From DAIMZM01 sp036733985 (GTDB lineage: Bacteria; Bacillota; Dehalobacteriia; UBA4068), in NCBI GenBank assembly GCA_036733985.1, contig DAIMZM010000003.1:1-53659 (forward strand): 53,659 bases of DNA, read 5' to 3'. The notes under the pieces were generated by a model. The model saw only the letters and a program-made list of their open reading frames with translations, had not been told where the DNA came from and searched no databases. Positions within the stretch are counted from its first letter, which is position 1, and the number at the start of each line of letters is the position of its first letter. A program made the position numbers and the translations under genes. Below are positions 32,521 to 40,623 of this stretch, piece after piece.

Positions 32521-33987
32521 CTATACCTCAATATTGGCGAAAACCCGGTCAAAATAGGCCAGCAGCTCCGGCACCATATCCGGCGTATAAGCGGCGCTGG
32601 TATAAAAGCGGCTGCCGGCCAGGGTGATCAGCCCCTCCGCCGACAGAGCCGCGCCTAGTTCCTCCATGGCCTCTTTCCGGGCAGCGGTTTCCTTGAGCAG
32701 GGAGGGCAGCTTCCAGGGCTTGCTCCAATCCACCACAAAATGCATGGGCGCGGTGGTTTGCAGATGGCAAACCGAGCCTTGGTTATAAGCCACAAAGGGC
32801 AGGCCCCGCTTTGCGATCAGCGCCTTTAAGCCGGCGGTCAGCAGATCCCCCACCAGCCCGGCCTTGGCGCAGGCGTCCGTGGCCTCGATCTCGCAAATCG
32901 TCTGATAACCAGCCACGCAGGTCAGGGGATTGGCCGCCAGGGTGCCGCCTACCAGGGCGGTTTTCACCCGCATATCCGTGAGCCCGGCCCCCAGGAAGCG
33001 CATATATTCATCCTTGCCCCCCAGCCCGCCGGCGCTGGGATAGCCGCCGCCCATCACCTTGCCGAACATGGTCAGATCCGGACTGACGCCAAAATAGCCC
33101 TGGGCGCCTTGGAGGCCCACCCTAAAGCCGGTGACCACCTCGTCGAAAACCAGCAGCGCCCCGTATTTATGGCACAGGGCTTCCACGCCCTTATTAAAAT
33201 CAAAATCCAGAGGCCTGGTGCCGCTTTCCGGCCCCAAAGGCTCGATGAACACCGCCGCCGTGCCGCCGCTGCCCCGGTTCAATTTCAGCTGGCGTTCCAA
33301 ATCATTCAGATCATTGGGGAAAAATTCCCCGGTTTTGCGGAACAGATAGCCCGGCACCCCATTGGCCATCAGGCCCCGGGAATAAGGGGCCCGCAGGCTG
33401 TAGCAAAGCTGGTCGCTCCAGCCATGATAAGCCCCGCCCATCTTCAAAATATGCTTGTGCCGGGTGGCTAAACGGGCCACCCGGATGGCGGCGATGCCTG
33501 CCTCATTGCCGCTGCCCAGCATGCGGAATTTCTGCACCGCCGGCATCAGGCCGCTGATCTTTTCCGCCAGCAAATACTCATATTCATGGAACAGGCCGGT
33601 CACCGGGCCGCAATGGTTCAGCAGCTCAATCACCTTTTCCCGCACCGCGGTTGGGTTGCTGCCCAGCACCGTAGGCCCCCCGGCCTGGAGCAGGTCAAAA
33701 TAGCGGTTGCCGTCCACATCCCAAAGATACGGCCCCTCCGCCTTGTCCATGGCCAGGGGGAAGGGATAATTGAAAGACAGATTATGCTGCACGCCGCCGG
33801 GAATCACCCCCATGGCCGCCTGGTTCAGCGCCTGGGAGCGGCCGCAGCGGGCCTCAAAGTAATCGCTGAGATAATGTTCCAGCGCCTCCCGGCGCAAACG
33901 GGTAATGGGTTTTTTGATCAGCGCGTCCAGCTCCGCCGTGACGGCCCGGGCGTCGGGATAGCTGCTGATGGCATAGTTTCCGCTCAA
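32521..33987 (-). CDS. Class III PLP enzyme, glutamate-1-semialdehyde aminomutase-like
   Basis: A 488-residue class III aminotransferase-fold protein resembling glutamate-1-semialdehyde aminomutase: GVIPGGVQHNLSFNYPFP, MLGSGNEAGIAAIRVARLAT, HGWSDQL, VFDEVVTGFRVG, and PLP lysine in TMFGKVMGGGYP. It has a 40-50 residue N-terminal extension and is longer than HemL (about 430), and it lies outside any haem gene set, so it is likely a related aminomutase or omega-aminotransferase with another substrate. Start TTG 33987 has AGGAGG six bases upstream. It stands alone between the terminator and repeat copy C. Family firm, substrate unknown. Confidence 0.8.
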   Translation of the reverse strand: MSGNYAISSYPDARAVTAELDALIKKPITRLRREALEHYLSDYFEARCGRSQALNQAAMGVIPGGVQHNLSFNYPFPLAMDKAEGPYLWDVDGNRYFDLLQAGGPTVLGSNPTAVREKVIELLNHCGPVTGLFHEYEYLLAEKISGLMPAVQKFRMLGSGNEAGIAAIRVARLATRHKHILKMGGAYHGWSDQLCYSLRAPYSRGLMANGVPGYLFRKTGEFFPNDLNDLERQLKLNRGSGGTAAVFIEPLGPESGTRPLDFDFNKGVEALCHKYGALLVFDEVVTGFRVGLQGAQGYFGVSPDLTMFGKVMGGGYPSAGGLGGKDEYMRFLGAGLTDMRVKTALVGGTLAANPLTCVAGYQTICEIEATDACAKAGLVGDLLTAGLKALIAKRGLPFVAYNQGSVCHLQTTAPMHFVVDWSKPWKLPSLLKETAARKEAMEELGAALSAEGLITLAGSRFYTSAAYTPDMVPELLAYFDRVFANIEV

Positions 33988-34035
33988 ATCCGGCCTCCTG
34001 TTCCTGCTTAGAAATTTTGTTAAAATTATAAATCC

Positions 34036-34231
34036 AAAACCTTTCTTTTCTTGTAAGAAAAGAAAGAAAAGAACTTTAAATGGCTGTTTGATTGCGGCAG
34101 CTAGTTATACTTAGTATTTAAAATCCTTTAATAAATAAAAGTAATTATTAAAGAAAGTCGCTATGCATAGCGTAAAATCCAACTATAATATAAATTTTCT
34201 TGGTTCTTCTTTTATAAAAGAAGAACGGTTT
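34036..34231 (+). repeat. Interspersed palindromic repeat, copy C (196 bp)
   Basis: Left end AAAACC then CTTTCTTTTCTT-GT-AAGAAAAGAAAG and GAACTTTAAA; right end GGTTCTTCTTTT-AT-AAAAGAAGAACGGTTT. The AT-rich interior includes the palindrome GCTATGCATAGC. Fills the gap between the aminomutase-like gene and the ybeY stop, and could supply a terminator for ybeY. Confidence 0.85.
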
Positions 34232-34240
34232 CCCAAGCTT

Positions 34241-34720
34241 TTACGCCTCAACAAAAAACCCGGCCAGGCTGGCGATGAGCTGATCCTGCATGCTGAACAT
34301 GGCCTTTTCCTGGGCCGGACCCAGCTCATGGTCATGACCCAGCAAATGCAGCAGGCCGTGGATAAAGAGGAAGGCCATTTCCCTGGCATAACTATGGCCA
34401 TAGGCCTGGGCCTGGGCTGCCGCCCGCTCTGTGGAGATGACGATATCCCCCAGGAGAACCGGGCCGGGGCCGGGCTGGGGCAGGGCCCCGTCTTCCAGCA
34501 GGGGGAAAGACAGCACATCGGTGGGGGCGTCCTTCCCCCGGTAGCCGGCGTTCAGTTGGCGGATCTCAGCGTCGTTCACCAGCAGCAGGCTGATTTCCGC
34601 CTCTTGGCTGAAACCCGCCGCCGCCAGGGTCTGCCTGGCCGCTGCCCGGAGCAGCCGGCGCAGGGCCGGGTCAGTGGCTTTCGCCTGCCGCTTCCGGCTG
34701 ATGGTTAGGCTGACTGTCAT
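34241..34720 (-). CDS. ybeY: Endoribonuclease YbeY (rRNA maturation factor)
   Basis: A 159-residue protein with the YbeY zinc motif HGLLHLLGHDHE (three metal-binding His) and the conserved NAGYRGKDAPTDVLSFP and LGDIVIS segments. It processes 16S rRNA 3' ends and takes part in ribosome quality control. The frame is open to 34798, but ATG 34720 begins at the family's normal N-terminus and lies inside the pgpH 3' end (50-bp overlap), so translation is probably coupled. It is the last gene of the yqfC-yqfD-phoH-pgpH-ybeY order. Confidence 0.92.
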   Translation of the reverse strand: MTVSLTISRKRQAKATDPALRRLLRAAARQTLAAAGFSQEAEISLLLVNDAEIRQLNAGYRGKDAPTDVLSFPLLEDGALPQPGPGPVLLGDIVISTERAAAQAQAYGHSYAREMAFLFIHGLLHLLGHDHELGPAQEKAMFSMQDQLIASLAGFFVEA

Positions 34721-36965
34721 GACTGCCGCCGCTCCCTTCGTTTTCCGCCTTATTTTCCGCTTGGTTTTCTGTTTCCCCTGGTAAACCCGGTTCAGCAACC
34801 GCCTTGGTTTCCAAGGCCAGGGTCGGTTCGGGCAATTCCTGTTCCGGGTAAGCGATGCGGCTATGGTTCATGCCGGATAAGACCATCATAAAGCTTTGGC
34901 CGATCAATTCCAGATCCCGGAAGGTCAGGGGGCATTCTTTCAGCTGGCCGTCGGCGATCTTGCTCTTGATCACTTCCTGCACCCGGTTTTCCAGCTGCTG
35001 CTGATCCGGGCTGCTCAGGGACTGCACCGCGGCCTGTACCGAATCGGCCAGCATCACCAGGGCCGCTTCCTTGGTTTGGGGCGGCCGGCCCTTATAGCTG
35101 TAATCCTCCAGCTTCACCTCATCCGGATCCAGGGCCATTTCCCTGGCTTTATGATAGAAATAGGTCAGCACGCTGTTGCCATGGTGCTGCTCCACAATAT
35201 CGATGATTTCCGCGGGGAAGCGCTGCTCTTTCAGCATTTTTATCCCATCCTGCACATGGGAGGTGATGATCATCGCCGACAGGCTGGACTGCAGCTTATC
35301 ATGGGGGTTCTCCCCGCTGCGCTGGTTCTCGATATAAAAATGGGGCCTTTTCAGCTTGCCGATATCATGATAGTAAGAAGAGACCCGTACCAAAAGGGCA
35401 TTGGCGCCAATGGCGTCGGCAGCGGTTTCCGCCAGATTGCCCAGGAGGATGCTGTGGTTATAGGTGCCGGGGGCTTCCATCATCAGCCGTTTCAGCAGCG
35501 GGTGATTGGAATTGGATAATTCCAGCAGCCGCACCACTGTGGTCACGCCAAAGCCGCTTTCCAGATAAGGCAGCAAGCCCATGGCCAAAATGGCGGAAAG
35601 CAGGCCGTTGATCAGGCCGAACAGCAGGCCTAAGGCAATGATGGAATAATTCTGGCTCCAGACCAGGCCCCAGGTGCCGATCACCAGCAGATTGGCGCCG
35701 GTGATATAGAGGCTGGCCCCCACGAACTGGCTGCGCTGGCTCAGATTGGCCGCGGAAAGGATGCCGGTCAGGCCGCCGGCCATGGCTGTCAGGGCAAAGG
35801 CCATCTGCCCATCCATGATAATGCCCACGCAGGCCGAGAGGAACAGGGTGCAGACAATGGCCGTATCCCGGTCCAGCAGCACGGCGATGAGCATGGAGGC
35901 TGAGGCCACCGGCAGCAAATAGCCGATCTGGGCCGCGGCCTCCGGGCCTTCGCCCACGCTGACCAGGGAGATCAGCTTGCTGATCAGCAGCACCACAATG
36001 AGGATCACCGCCAGCAAGAGCATGGAGGAGCGATGCTCGAACACCTTTTTCTGATAGGCCCGCAAATAGAGGTAAAGCAGGCTGAACAGCAAAGCCACCA
36101 GGAACAGCAGGCCGATATAAGGGGCATAGGCGGCGTTTTCACTTTGCAGGCCCAAGGCGGTCAGGGCCTCGATCTGCTCCGGCGTAATGGAAGCGCCCCG
36201 GCTGACCAGCTTCTGGCCGGATTTCACCGTCACCTCCACCGGCGTGACCTGGCTCATGGCCTCGTCAATGGCGGCGGCGGTGGCCATGGAATCAAAGACT
36301 TCATTATAAGCCAGGGTCATATCGGCCAGCAGGCCCTTTAAAAACAATTCCTCATTATCCGTAATGGTGGAGCCGGCAATAGCCGTGGCAATGGCCTGGC
36401 GGGCGTTTTCCACCTCATTCTCAGACACGCCCTGGGCATAGGTATCCTCAATAGCCCCCTTGAAAACAGCGGCCAGGCTGCTCCGGCCAGAGCGGCTCAT
36501 CTCCAGGACAGCCTGGAGCACCTCGTCGCTGTGGGTACCGGGAAGCTCTGTCCGGAGGGTTGCCAAAGCCTCGCCAACAGCCCCGGCCCCTGCCTCCGGA
36601 TCCGCCTCCGCCTCTGCCCGGCGCTCCGCGGCAAGATTGACGGCGGTGAAATAGCTATCCACCATGGCCAGCAGGTTTTCCGCCACCTTGTCGTCAATGA
36701 CCATGATCTGCCCCACTTCCGCGGCAGCGCCGCTCTTGGCCTCATTGGTACGGATGGCACTGGTATAGCTGGTGGTATTACCGCCGTAAAAAATATCTTC
36801 CCCAGCGATTTCCCCGGCGGTCAGGGAGACCCGCTCCGGCAGCAGGCCGATACTGAGGATCAGATAAAAGACTGCCACGCATAAAACCAGATAGACCGGA
36901 CGGGTTTCCTTCCAGCCCAGCTGTTTCAATTTCACCGCCTGGCGGCCGGTTTTTTTAGCGAACAT
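34671..36965 (-). CDS. pgpH: Cyclic-di-AMP phosphodiesterase PgpH (7TM-HD protein)
   Basis: A 764-residue membrane protein of the PgpH (YqfF) family: one N-terminal transmembrane helix, a large extracytoplasmic 7TMR-HDED domain (about 50-275), seven clustered transmembrane helices (about 285-470) and a cytoplasmic HD domain with YYHDIGKLKRPHFY. It degrades cyclic di-AMP, controlling potassium and wall homeostasis. The C-terminal 60 residues are acidic and low-complexity (TENQAENKAENEGSGG). Position between phoH and ybeY is the conserved Firmicutes arrangement. Start ATG 36965 has AAGGA upstream. Confidence 0.93.
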   Translation of the reverse strand: MFAKKTGRQAVKLKQLGWKETRPVYLVLCVAVFYLILSIGLLPERVSLTAGEIAGEDIFYGGNTTSYTSAIRTNEAKSGAAAEVGQIMVIDDKVAENLLAMVDSYFTAVNLAAERRAEAEADPEAGAGAVGEALATLRTELPGTHSDEVLQAVLEMSRSGRSSLAAVFKGAIEDTYAQGVSENEVENARQAIATAIAGSTITDNEELFLKGLLADMTLAYNEVFDSMATAAAIDEAMSQVTPVEVTVKSGQKLVSRGASITPEQIEALTALGLQSENAAYAPYIGLLFLVALLFSLLYLYLRAYQKKVFEHRSSMLLLAVILIVVLLISKLISLVSVGEGPEAAAQIGYLLPVASASMLIAVLLDRDTAIVCTLFLSACVGIIMDGQMAFALTAMAGGLTGILSAANLSQRSQFVGASLYITGANLLVIGTWGLVWSQNYSIIALGLLFGLINGLLSAILAMGLLPYLESGFGVTTVVRLLELSNSNHPLLKRLMMEAPGTYNHSILLGNLAETAADAIGANALLVRVSSYYHDIGKLKRPHFYIENQRSGENPHDKLQSSLSAMIITSHVQDGIKMLKEQRFPAEIIDIVEQHHGNSVLTYFYHKAREMALDPDEVKLEDYSYKGRPPQTKEAALVMLADSVQAAVQSLSSPDQQQLENRVQEVIKSKIADGQLKECPLTFRDLELIGQSFMMVLSGMNHSRIAYPEQELPEPTLALETKAVAEPGLPGETENQAENKAENEGSGGSHDSQPNHQPEAAGESH

Positions 36966-36977
36966 AAGCGATCCTTT

Positions 36978-37925
36978 CTACACCCACTTCCGCTCATAAG
37001 CTTCAATGATTTTCTGCACCAGGGGGTGGCGTACCACATCCACTTTGGTCAGATAACAAAAGACCAGCCCCTCAATATCCTTCAGCCTGCGCTCAGCTTC
37101 GATCAGGCCGGAGGTCTGTCCCGGCGGCAAATCGATCTGGGTGATATCCCCGGTGACAATAGCCCGGGAACCCTGGCCCAGGCGGGTCAGGAACATTTTC
37201 ATCTGCTGGGGCGTGGTGTTCTGGGCCTCGTCCAGGATGATAAAGGCGTCGTCCAGGGTGCGGCCCCGCATATAAGCCAAGGGGGCCACCTCGATAATAT
37301 TGCGATCCATAGCCTTTCTGGCCTGTTCCAGGCCCATCGTCTCGTTCAGGGCATCGTAAAGGGGGCGTAAATAGGGGTTGACCTTATCCTGCAGATCCCC
37401 GGGCAGAAAGCCCAGCTTTTCCCCGGCCTCCACAGCCGGCCTGGCCAAAACGATCCGGGACACCTGCCGGGTTTTTAAGGCCATCACCGCCTTGACCACA
37501 GCCAGAAACGTTTTGCCCGTACCTGCCGGGCCAATGGCAAAGACCAGCTCATGGCTGTCGATAGCCTGCAAATACTGCCACTGGCCAAAGCTTTTGGCCT
37601 TGATGGCCCGGCCCCCGGGGGTGGTAAAAACCGTTTTGGTCAGCAAAGCCGTGATATTGGGCTTGTCCTCATCCGCGGCTGACAAAGCATAATTCACCGT
37701 CATGGCGGAAATGGCCACCCCGGCGGCTGCCAGGGAATAAAGATGGCGGAAAACCTGCTCCGCCCGGTTTAAAGCCGCCTCCTCGCCGCTGGCAATGATT
37801 TCCCCGCCCCTGGCCATCAGCTGCAGCCGCAGGCCCTGCTCCACCTGGCGCAAATACTTGTCCTGATAACCGAAAATTTCCGCCGCAACAACATTATCCT
37901 CCAAAATTATCCTGCGTTCTGCCAA
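36978..37925 (-). CDS. phoH: PhoH family ATPase
   Basis: A 315-residue PhoH-like protein: N-terminal KH-like region (1-110), then the ATPase domain with Walker A AIGPAGTGKTFLAV, VLARPAVEAGEKLGFLPGDL, and Walker B AFIILDEAQNTT. PhoH-like ATPases are linked to RNA metabolism and often accompany YbeY. Start TTG 37925 has GGAG ten bases upstream. It is followed 12 bp later by pgpH and preceded by a long repeat element (copy D). Confidence 0.93.
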   Translation of the reverse strand: MAERRIILEDNVVAAEIFGYQDKYLRQVEQGLRLQLMARGGEIIASGEEAALNRAEQVFRHLYSLAAAGVAISAMTVNYALSAADEDKPNITALLTKTVFTTPGGRAIKAKSFGQWQYLQAIDSHELVFAIGPAGTGKTFLAVVKAVMALKTRQVSRIVLARPAVEAGEKLGFLPGDLQDKVNPYLRPLYDALNETMGLEQARKAMDRNIIEVAPLAYMRGRTLDDAFIILDEAQNTTPQQMKMFLTRLGQGSRAIVTGDITQIDLPPGQTSGLIEAERRLKDIEGLVFCYLTKVDVVRHPLVQKIIEAYERKWV

Positions 37926-37980
37926 AGATCCTACGCTCCTTTATTCAGTCTCACAGCCTTAAGCGGCCTATTATATTGTT

Positions 37981-38224
37981 AGAACCCTTCTTTTCTTATA
38001 AGATTAAAGAAGCAAAAGAATTTTAACTTTATGCAAAGTCACGGCCTGCTGGGATTGAGCCTCTCCGTTTACTTTAAGATTAAGATTTTAAAACTAAAAA
38101 TTTAAAAAGAATAATAAAGAATGATAATGATATTTAGGAAAGAAAATAAATGGGTTAAAGTGAAAACCGGATACTTTTAAACTTTTCTTGGTTCTTCTTT
38201 TTTTAAAAGAAGAACGGTTTTAAA
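37981..38224 (+). repeat. Interspersed palindromic repeat, copy D (244 bp, longest)
   Basis: Left end AACCCTTCTTTTCTT with a partly degraded second arm (TATAAGATTAAAGAAG) then CAAAAGAATTTTAACTTT; right end GGTTCTTCTTTT, TTTT loop, AAAAGAAGAACGGTTTTAAA. The interior is strongly AT-rich. The right end overlaps the 3' end of the DUF5714 gene and provides its TAA stop (38220-38222). Confidence 0.85.
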
Positions 38225-38957
38225 CCCCGGCAGGATCAGCGCCCTGACTGGGAAAAAAGGGGCATTGCCGATGAAGGCAGTCGGGGTTGCCGCTAAACTG
38301 GCGGCAAAGATAGGGGCGGCCGCTGTCGCCAAAAACGCCTAACGCCGCTTTCGCCACCTGGATGGCGGTAACGGCTTCCCGCTTACAGCAGCGGGCGCCG
38401 CCCCGCTTGCCAATCTCCAGCAGGGCCAGGGCTGTCAATTCATTGGCCCGGCCCCGTTCCGCCAGGGAAAGGGGGGTGGTTTGATGGATGACCGCGTAAG
38501 CGATGCCCAGGCCCACGGCTGCGCCGCAGGCCCCATGGCTGCCGCAGGCGCCCCCGGGAACCGCCTTGCCCCGGGCAATGGCCACCTTGATTGCCAGCCG
38601 GTTTTGCCGGCCCAGGCTATTGCCATAAGCCGCCACCAGCACCGCCGGGACAATGCTATGATATTCCGGCCCATGCATATGCAGCATGGGCAGCGCGAAG
38701 ATTTCCAAAGCCAATTCCAGGGGGTCCGTGGCCCTGCTCTGCCAGCAGATTTGCTCCACCAGGGCCAGGATATCCCGGCGATGGCATTCATCGCAGACAT
38801 AATGGCCATTGGCGCAAAAAACCTGGGCAGATTCGGTTTTGCCGCAATAATAACAGCTGACCTGAAAGGGCTTGTCCGGGCTGTAAATCAGCTCCCCGCC
38901 GCAGACCAGGCAGCCGGAGAGATAGCCGCTGCCCGGGCAGCAAGCATTGTTCGCCAT
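38220..38957 (-). CDS. DUF5714 Cys-rich protein
   Basis: A 245-residue protein with about 20 cysteines. It opens with CLVCGGELIY and CYYCGKTE, then CANGHYVCDECHRRDI (zinc- or Fe-S-binding pairs), a middle HMHGPEYHSIVPAVLVAAYGN with GGACGSHGACGAAVG, and a Cys-rich tail (YLCRQFSGNPDCLHRQCPFF). This matches DUF5714 (vinyl-reductase or radical-SAM associated families in anaerobes); function not established. ATG 38957 has GGAG ten bases upstream. It is inserted between yqfD and phoH, a position usually without a gene. The stop codon and final bases come from repeat copy D, so a few native C-terminal residues may have been lost. Confidence 0.7.
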   Translation of the reverse strand: MANNACCPGSGYLSGCLVCGGELIYSPDKPFQVSCYYCGKTESAQVFCANGHYVCDECHRRDILALVEQICWQSRATDPLELALEIFALPMLHMHGPEYHSIVPAVLVAAYGNSLGRQNRLAIKVAIARGKAVPGGACGSHGACGAAVGLGIAYAVIHQTTPLSLAERGRANELTALALLEIGKRGGARCCKREAVTAIQVAKAALGVFGDSGRPYLCRQFSGNPDCLHRQCPFFPSQGADPAGV

Positions 38958-39040
38958 AGGATTGACGCTCCGCTTTCCATAAAATACCGCAAATGCCTGG
39001 GTCCGGCTTGTCCAGGCTGGGGGCAGCCGCCGGCTGCCGT

Positions 39041-40252
39041 TTAAGGCCCGGAAGCTGCCGCAGGCTGGAAGCCGCCCAGCTCGGTCTGGGCTTCCAGGGT
39101 GACGCTGGCCCGGCGCAGGCTTTCTTCCAGCCGGATATCGTCCACCCGGGTCTCCACGATCCGGGTTACGGCGATATCATATTGGGCAAACAGGGCTTTC
39201 CGGGCATTCAGCTCAGCCCGTTTCCTGGCCAGGGCCTGGGCTTTTTCCGGGCCGTAGACGGTTGTCTTGGCTTCAAGCTCGTGAAATGCGGTGGTTACTA
39301 CTTCGACGGGCAGGCTGAGATTCCTCCACAAGCAGGCGTCGGCCCTGAGCCGTTCCTGGACGAACAGGCCGAAGGGGCTTTCCCCGCCGCCTTGCACCAC
39401 CCAGGTTTGGCCGTTGGCAAAAGTGATCTCACTAGCGGACCAGGCGCTCTTGCCTGTTTTCAGCATACCCGTTTCCTTCAGCGGGCATTCCCCATAGCCG
39501 GAAGCCCAGATACGGGCGGTGACAATGCCGTCCGCCGCCACCGGCTCCGCGCTCAAACCGGAATAGCCGTAAATCAGCACATCGCCTTTCTGCACCGGCT
39601 GGCCGCTGGCCACCGCGGCTGTGCCCCGGCGCACCAGCACGTCGATGATCACCCCGTCGGCCAGGGCCACCACATTGCCCGGGGGCTTCCTGGCTTCCGT
39701 AGGCGTCACATCCACCCGCCGGGCCACCGCCAGCTCCACCCGCTGGCCCCGGACCTTGGCTTCCACATAAAAAAGCTGGGGCATGGCATGGAGCAGATAG
39801 GCCTCCACCTGCTCCACATCTACCCGAAGCCGGGTCACGCCGGGCTTCAGGCCCGCCGCCGCCGCCAAATCCAGCACCTGCTGCAGCTCCTGATCGGAAA
39901 GAGGGCCTTCCCCGGCCACAGTGACTTCCACCACCAGGGTGCTTAAAAAGAGCATCAGCAGCAAGGCCAGGAGCGCGGCCAGGGGCAGCAAGGGCCGCCG
40001 GCGCAGCAAAGCCTGGAAAAAGGGCAGGCCCCGGCGGCGGACAAAGCGCACCCGGCAGCGGCTGTCCCGGGCGGCCCGGCGCAGCAGGGGCAGCTGATCA
40101 TAAGCCAGCCGGGCGCTGCAGCCCCGGCTATCCAGGCAAATATCCGTCAATTCCAGGCCCTGGTTTAAGGCCGCGTCCAGAAAAGCGCCGGCATCGCCCA
40201 AGACCCGGATATCCAGGCTACCCTGGAACAGGCGGAGGGGGTCAGTTTTCAT
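39041..40252 (-). CDS. yqfD: Sporulation protein YqfD
   Basis: A 403-residue YqfD-family protein: N-terminal cytoplasmic domain (LDIRVLGDAGAFLDAALNQG), one transmembrane helix (about 87-107), then an extracytoplasmic region with the ADGVIIDVLVRRGTAAV and GYSGLSAEP segments typical of YqfD. It is a mother-cell (sigma-E) sporulation protein in Bacillus. ATG 40252 with GGAGGT nine bases upstream is preferred over the track's upstream start, because that region overlaps yqfC. yqfC and yqfD overlap by 11 bp, indicating coupling. Confidence 0.88.
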   Translation of the reverse strand: MKTDPLRLFQGSLDIRVLGDAGAFLDAALNQGLELTDICLDSRGCSARLAYDQLPLLRRAARDSRCRVRFVRRRGLPFFQALLRRRPLLPLAALLALLLMLFLSTLVVEVTVAGEGPLSDQELQQVLDLAAAAGLKPGVTRLRVDVEQVEAYLLHAMPQLFYVEAKVRGQRVELAVARRVDVTPTEARKPPGNVVALADGVIIDVLVRRGTAAVASGQPVQKGDVLIYGYSGLSAEPVAADGIVTARIWASGYGECPLKETGMLKTGKSAWSASEITFANGQTWVVQGGGESPFGLFVQERLRADACLWRNLSLPVEVVTTAFHELEAKTTVYGPEKAQALARKRAELNARKALFAQYDIAVTRIVETRVDDIRLEESLRRASVTLEAQTELGGFQPAAASGP

Positions 40253-40526
40253 GCTTTGCCACCTCCGCCAGCTGCACGTCATCGATGCGGCCCTGGATTT
40301 CCAGGCGTTCCCGGCTCAGGCTCAGCAGGCAGAGGCCCTCCCCCCGCACCCGGGCCCATTCATGCCGGCCCCGGAAAACGATCAGATCCGGCTGATAGAC
40401 CCGGATGCCCTGATGGTTTTCCGCGATCAGCAGGCGGCTGCCGATCAGCTCCAGACGCAAATCATCCCCAGCCACCCCGGCCGGTATCTCCAACAGCTCC
40501 GCCGCCTTCCGCACCCCGCTTTTCAC
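40242..40526 (-). CDS. yqfC: Sporulation protein YqfC (YabP family)
   Basis: A 94-residue protein of the YabP/YqfC family, starting KSGVRKAAELLEIPAGVAGD and containing LELIGSRLLIAENHQGI and the VRGEGLCLLSLSRERLEIQGRI segments. GTG 40526 is preceded by GAGGTG at five bases. It is the first gene of a leftward yqfC-yqfD pair. Expected to be mother-cell expressed; CATAAGAT near 40550 with a TCATTTT 15 bases upstream is a weak sigma-E-like candidate. Confidence 0.88.
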   Translation of the reverse strand: MKSGVRKAAELLEIPAGVAGDDLRLELIGSRLLIAENHQGIRVYQPDLIVFRGRHEWARVRGEGLCLLSLSRERLEIQGRIDDVQLAEVAKHEN

Positions 40527-40623
40527 GCAATCACCTCAGTCTATCTTATGCGAAGAAAAGGGGAAAATGATAAGGCGCCGCTGAAAGCCCGGCATAGTGA
40601 AGGGGCGCGGGGGCTTTCCGGGT

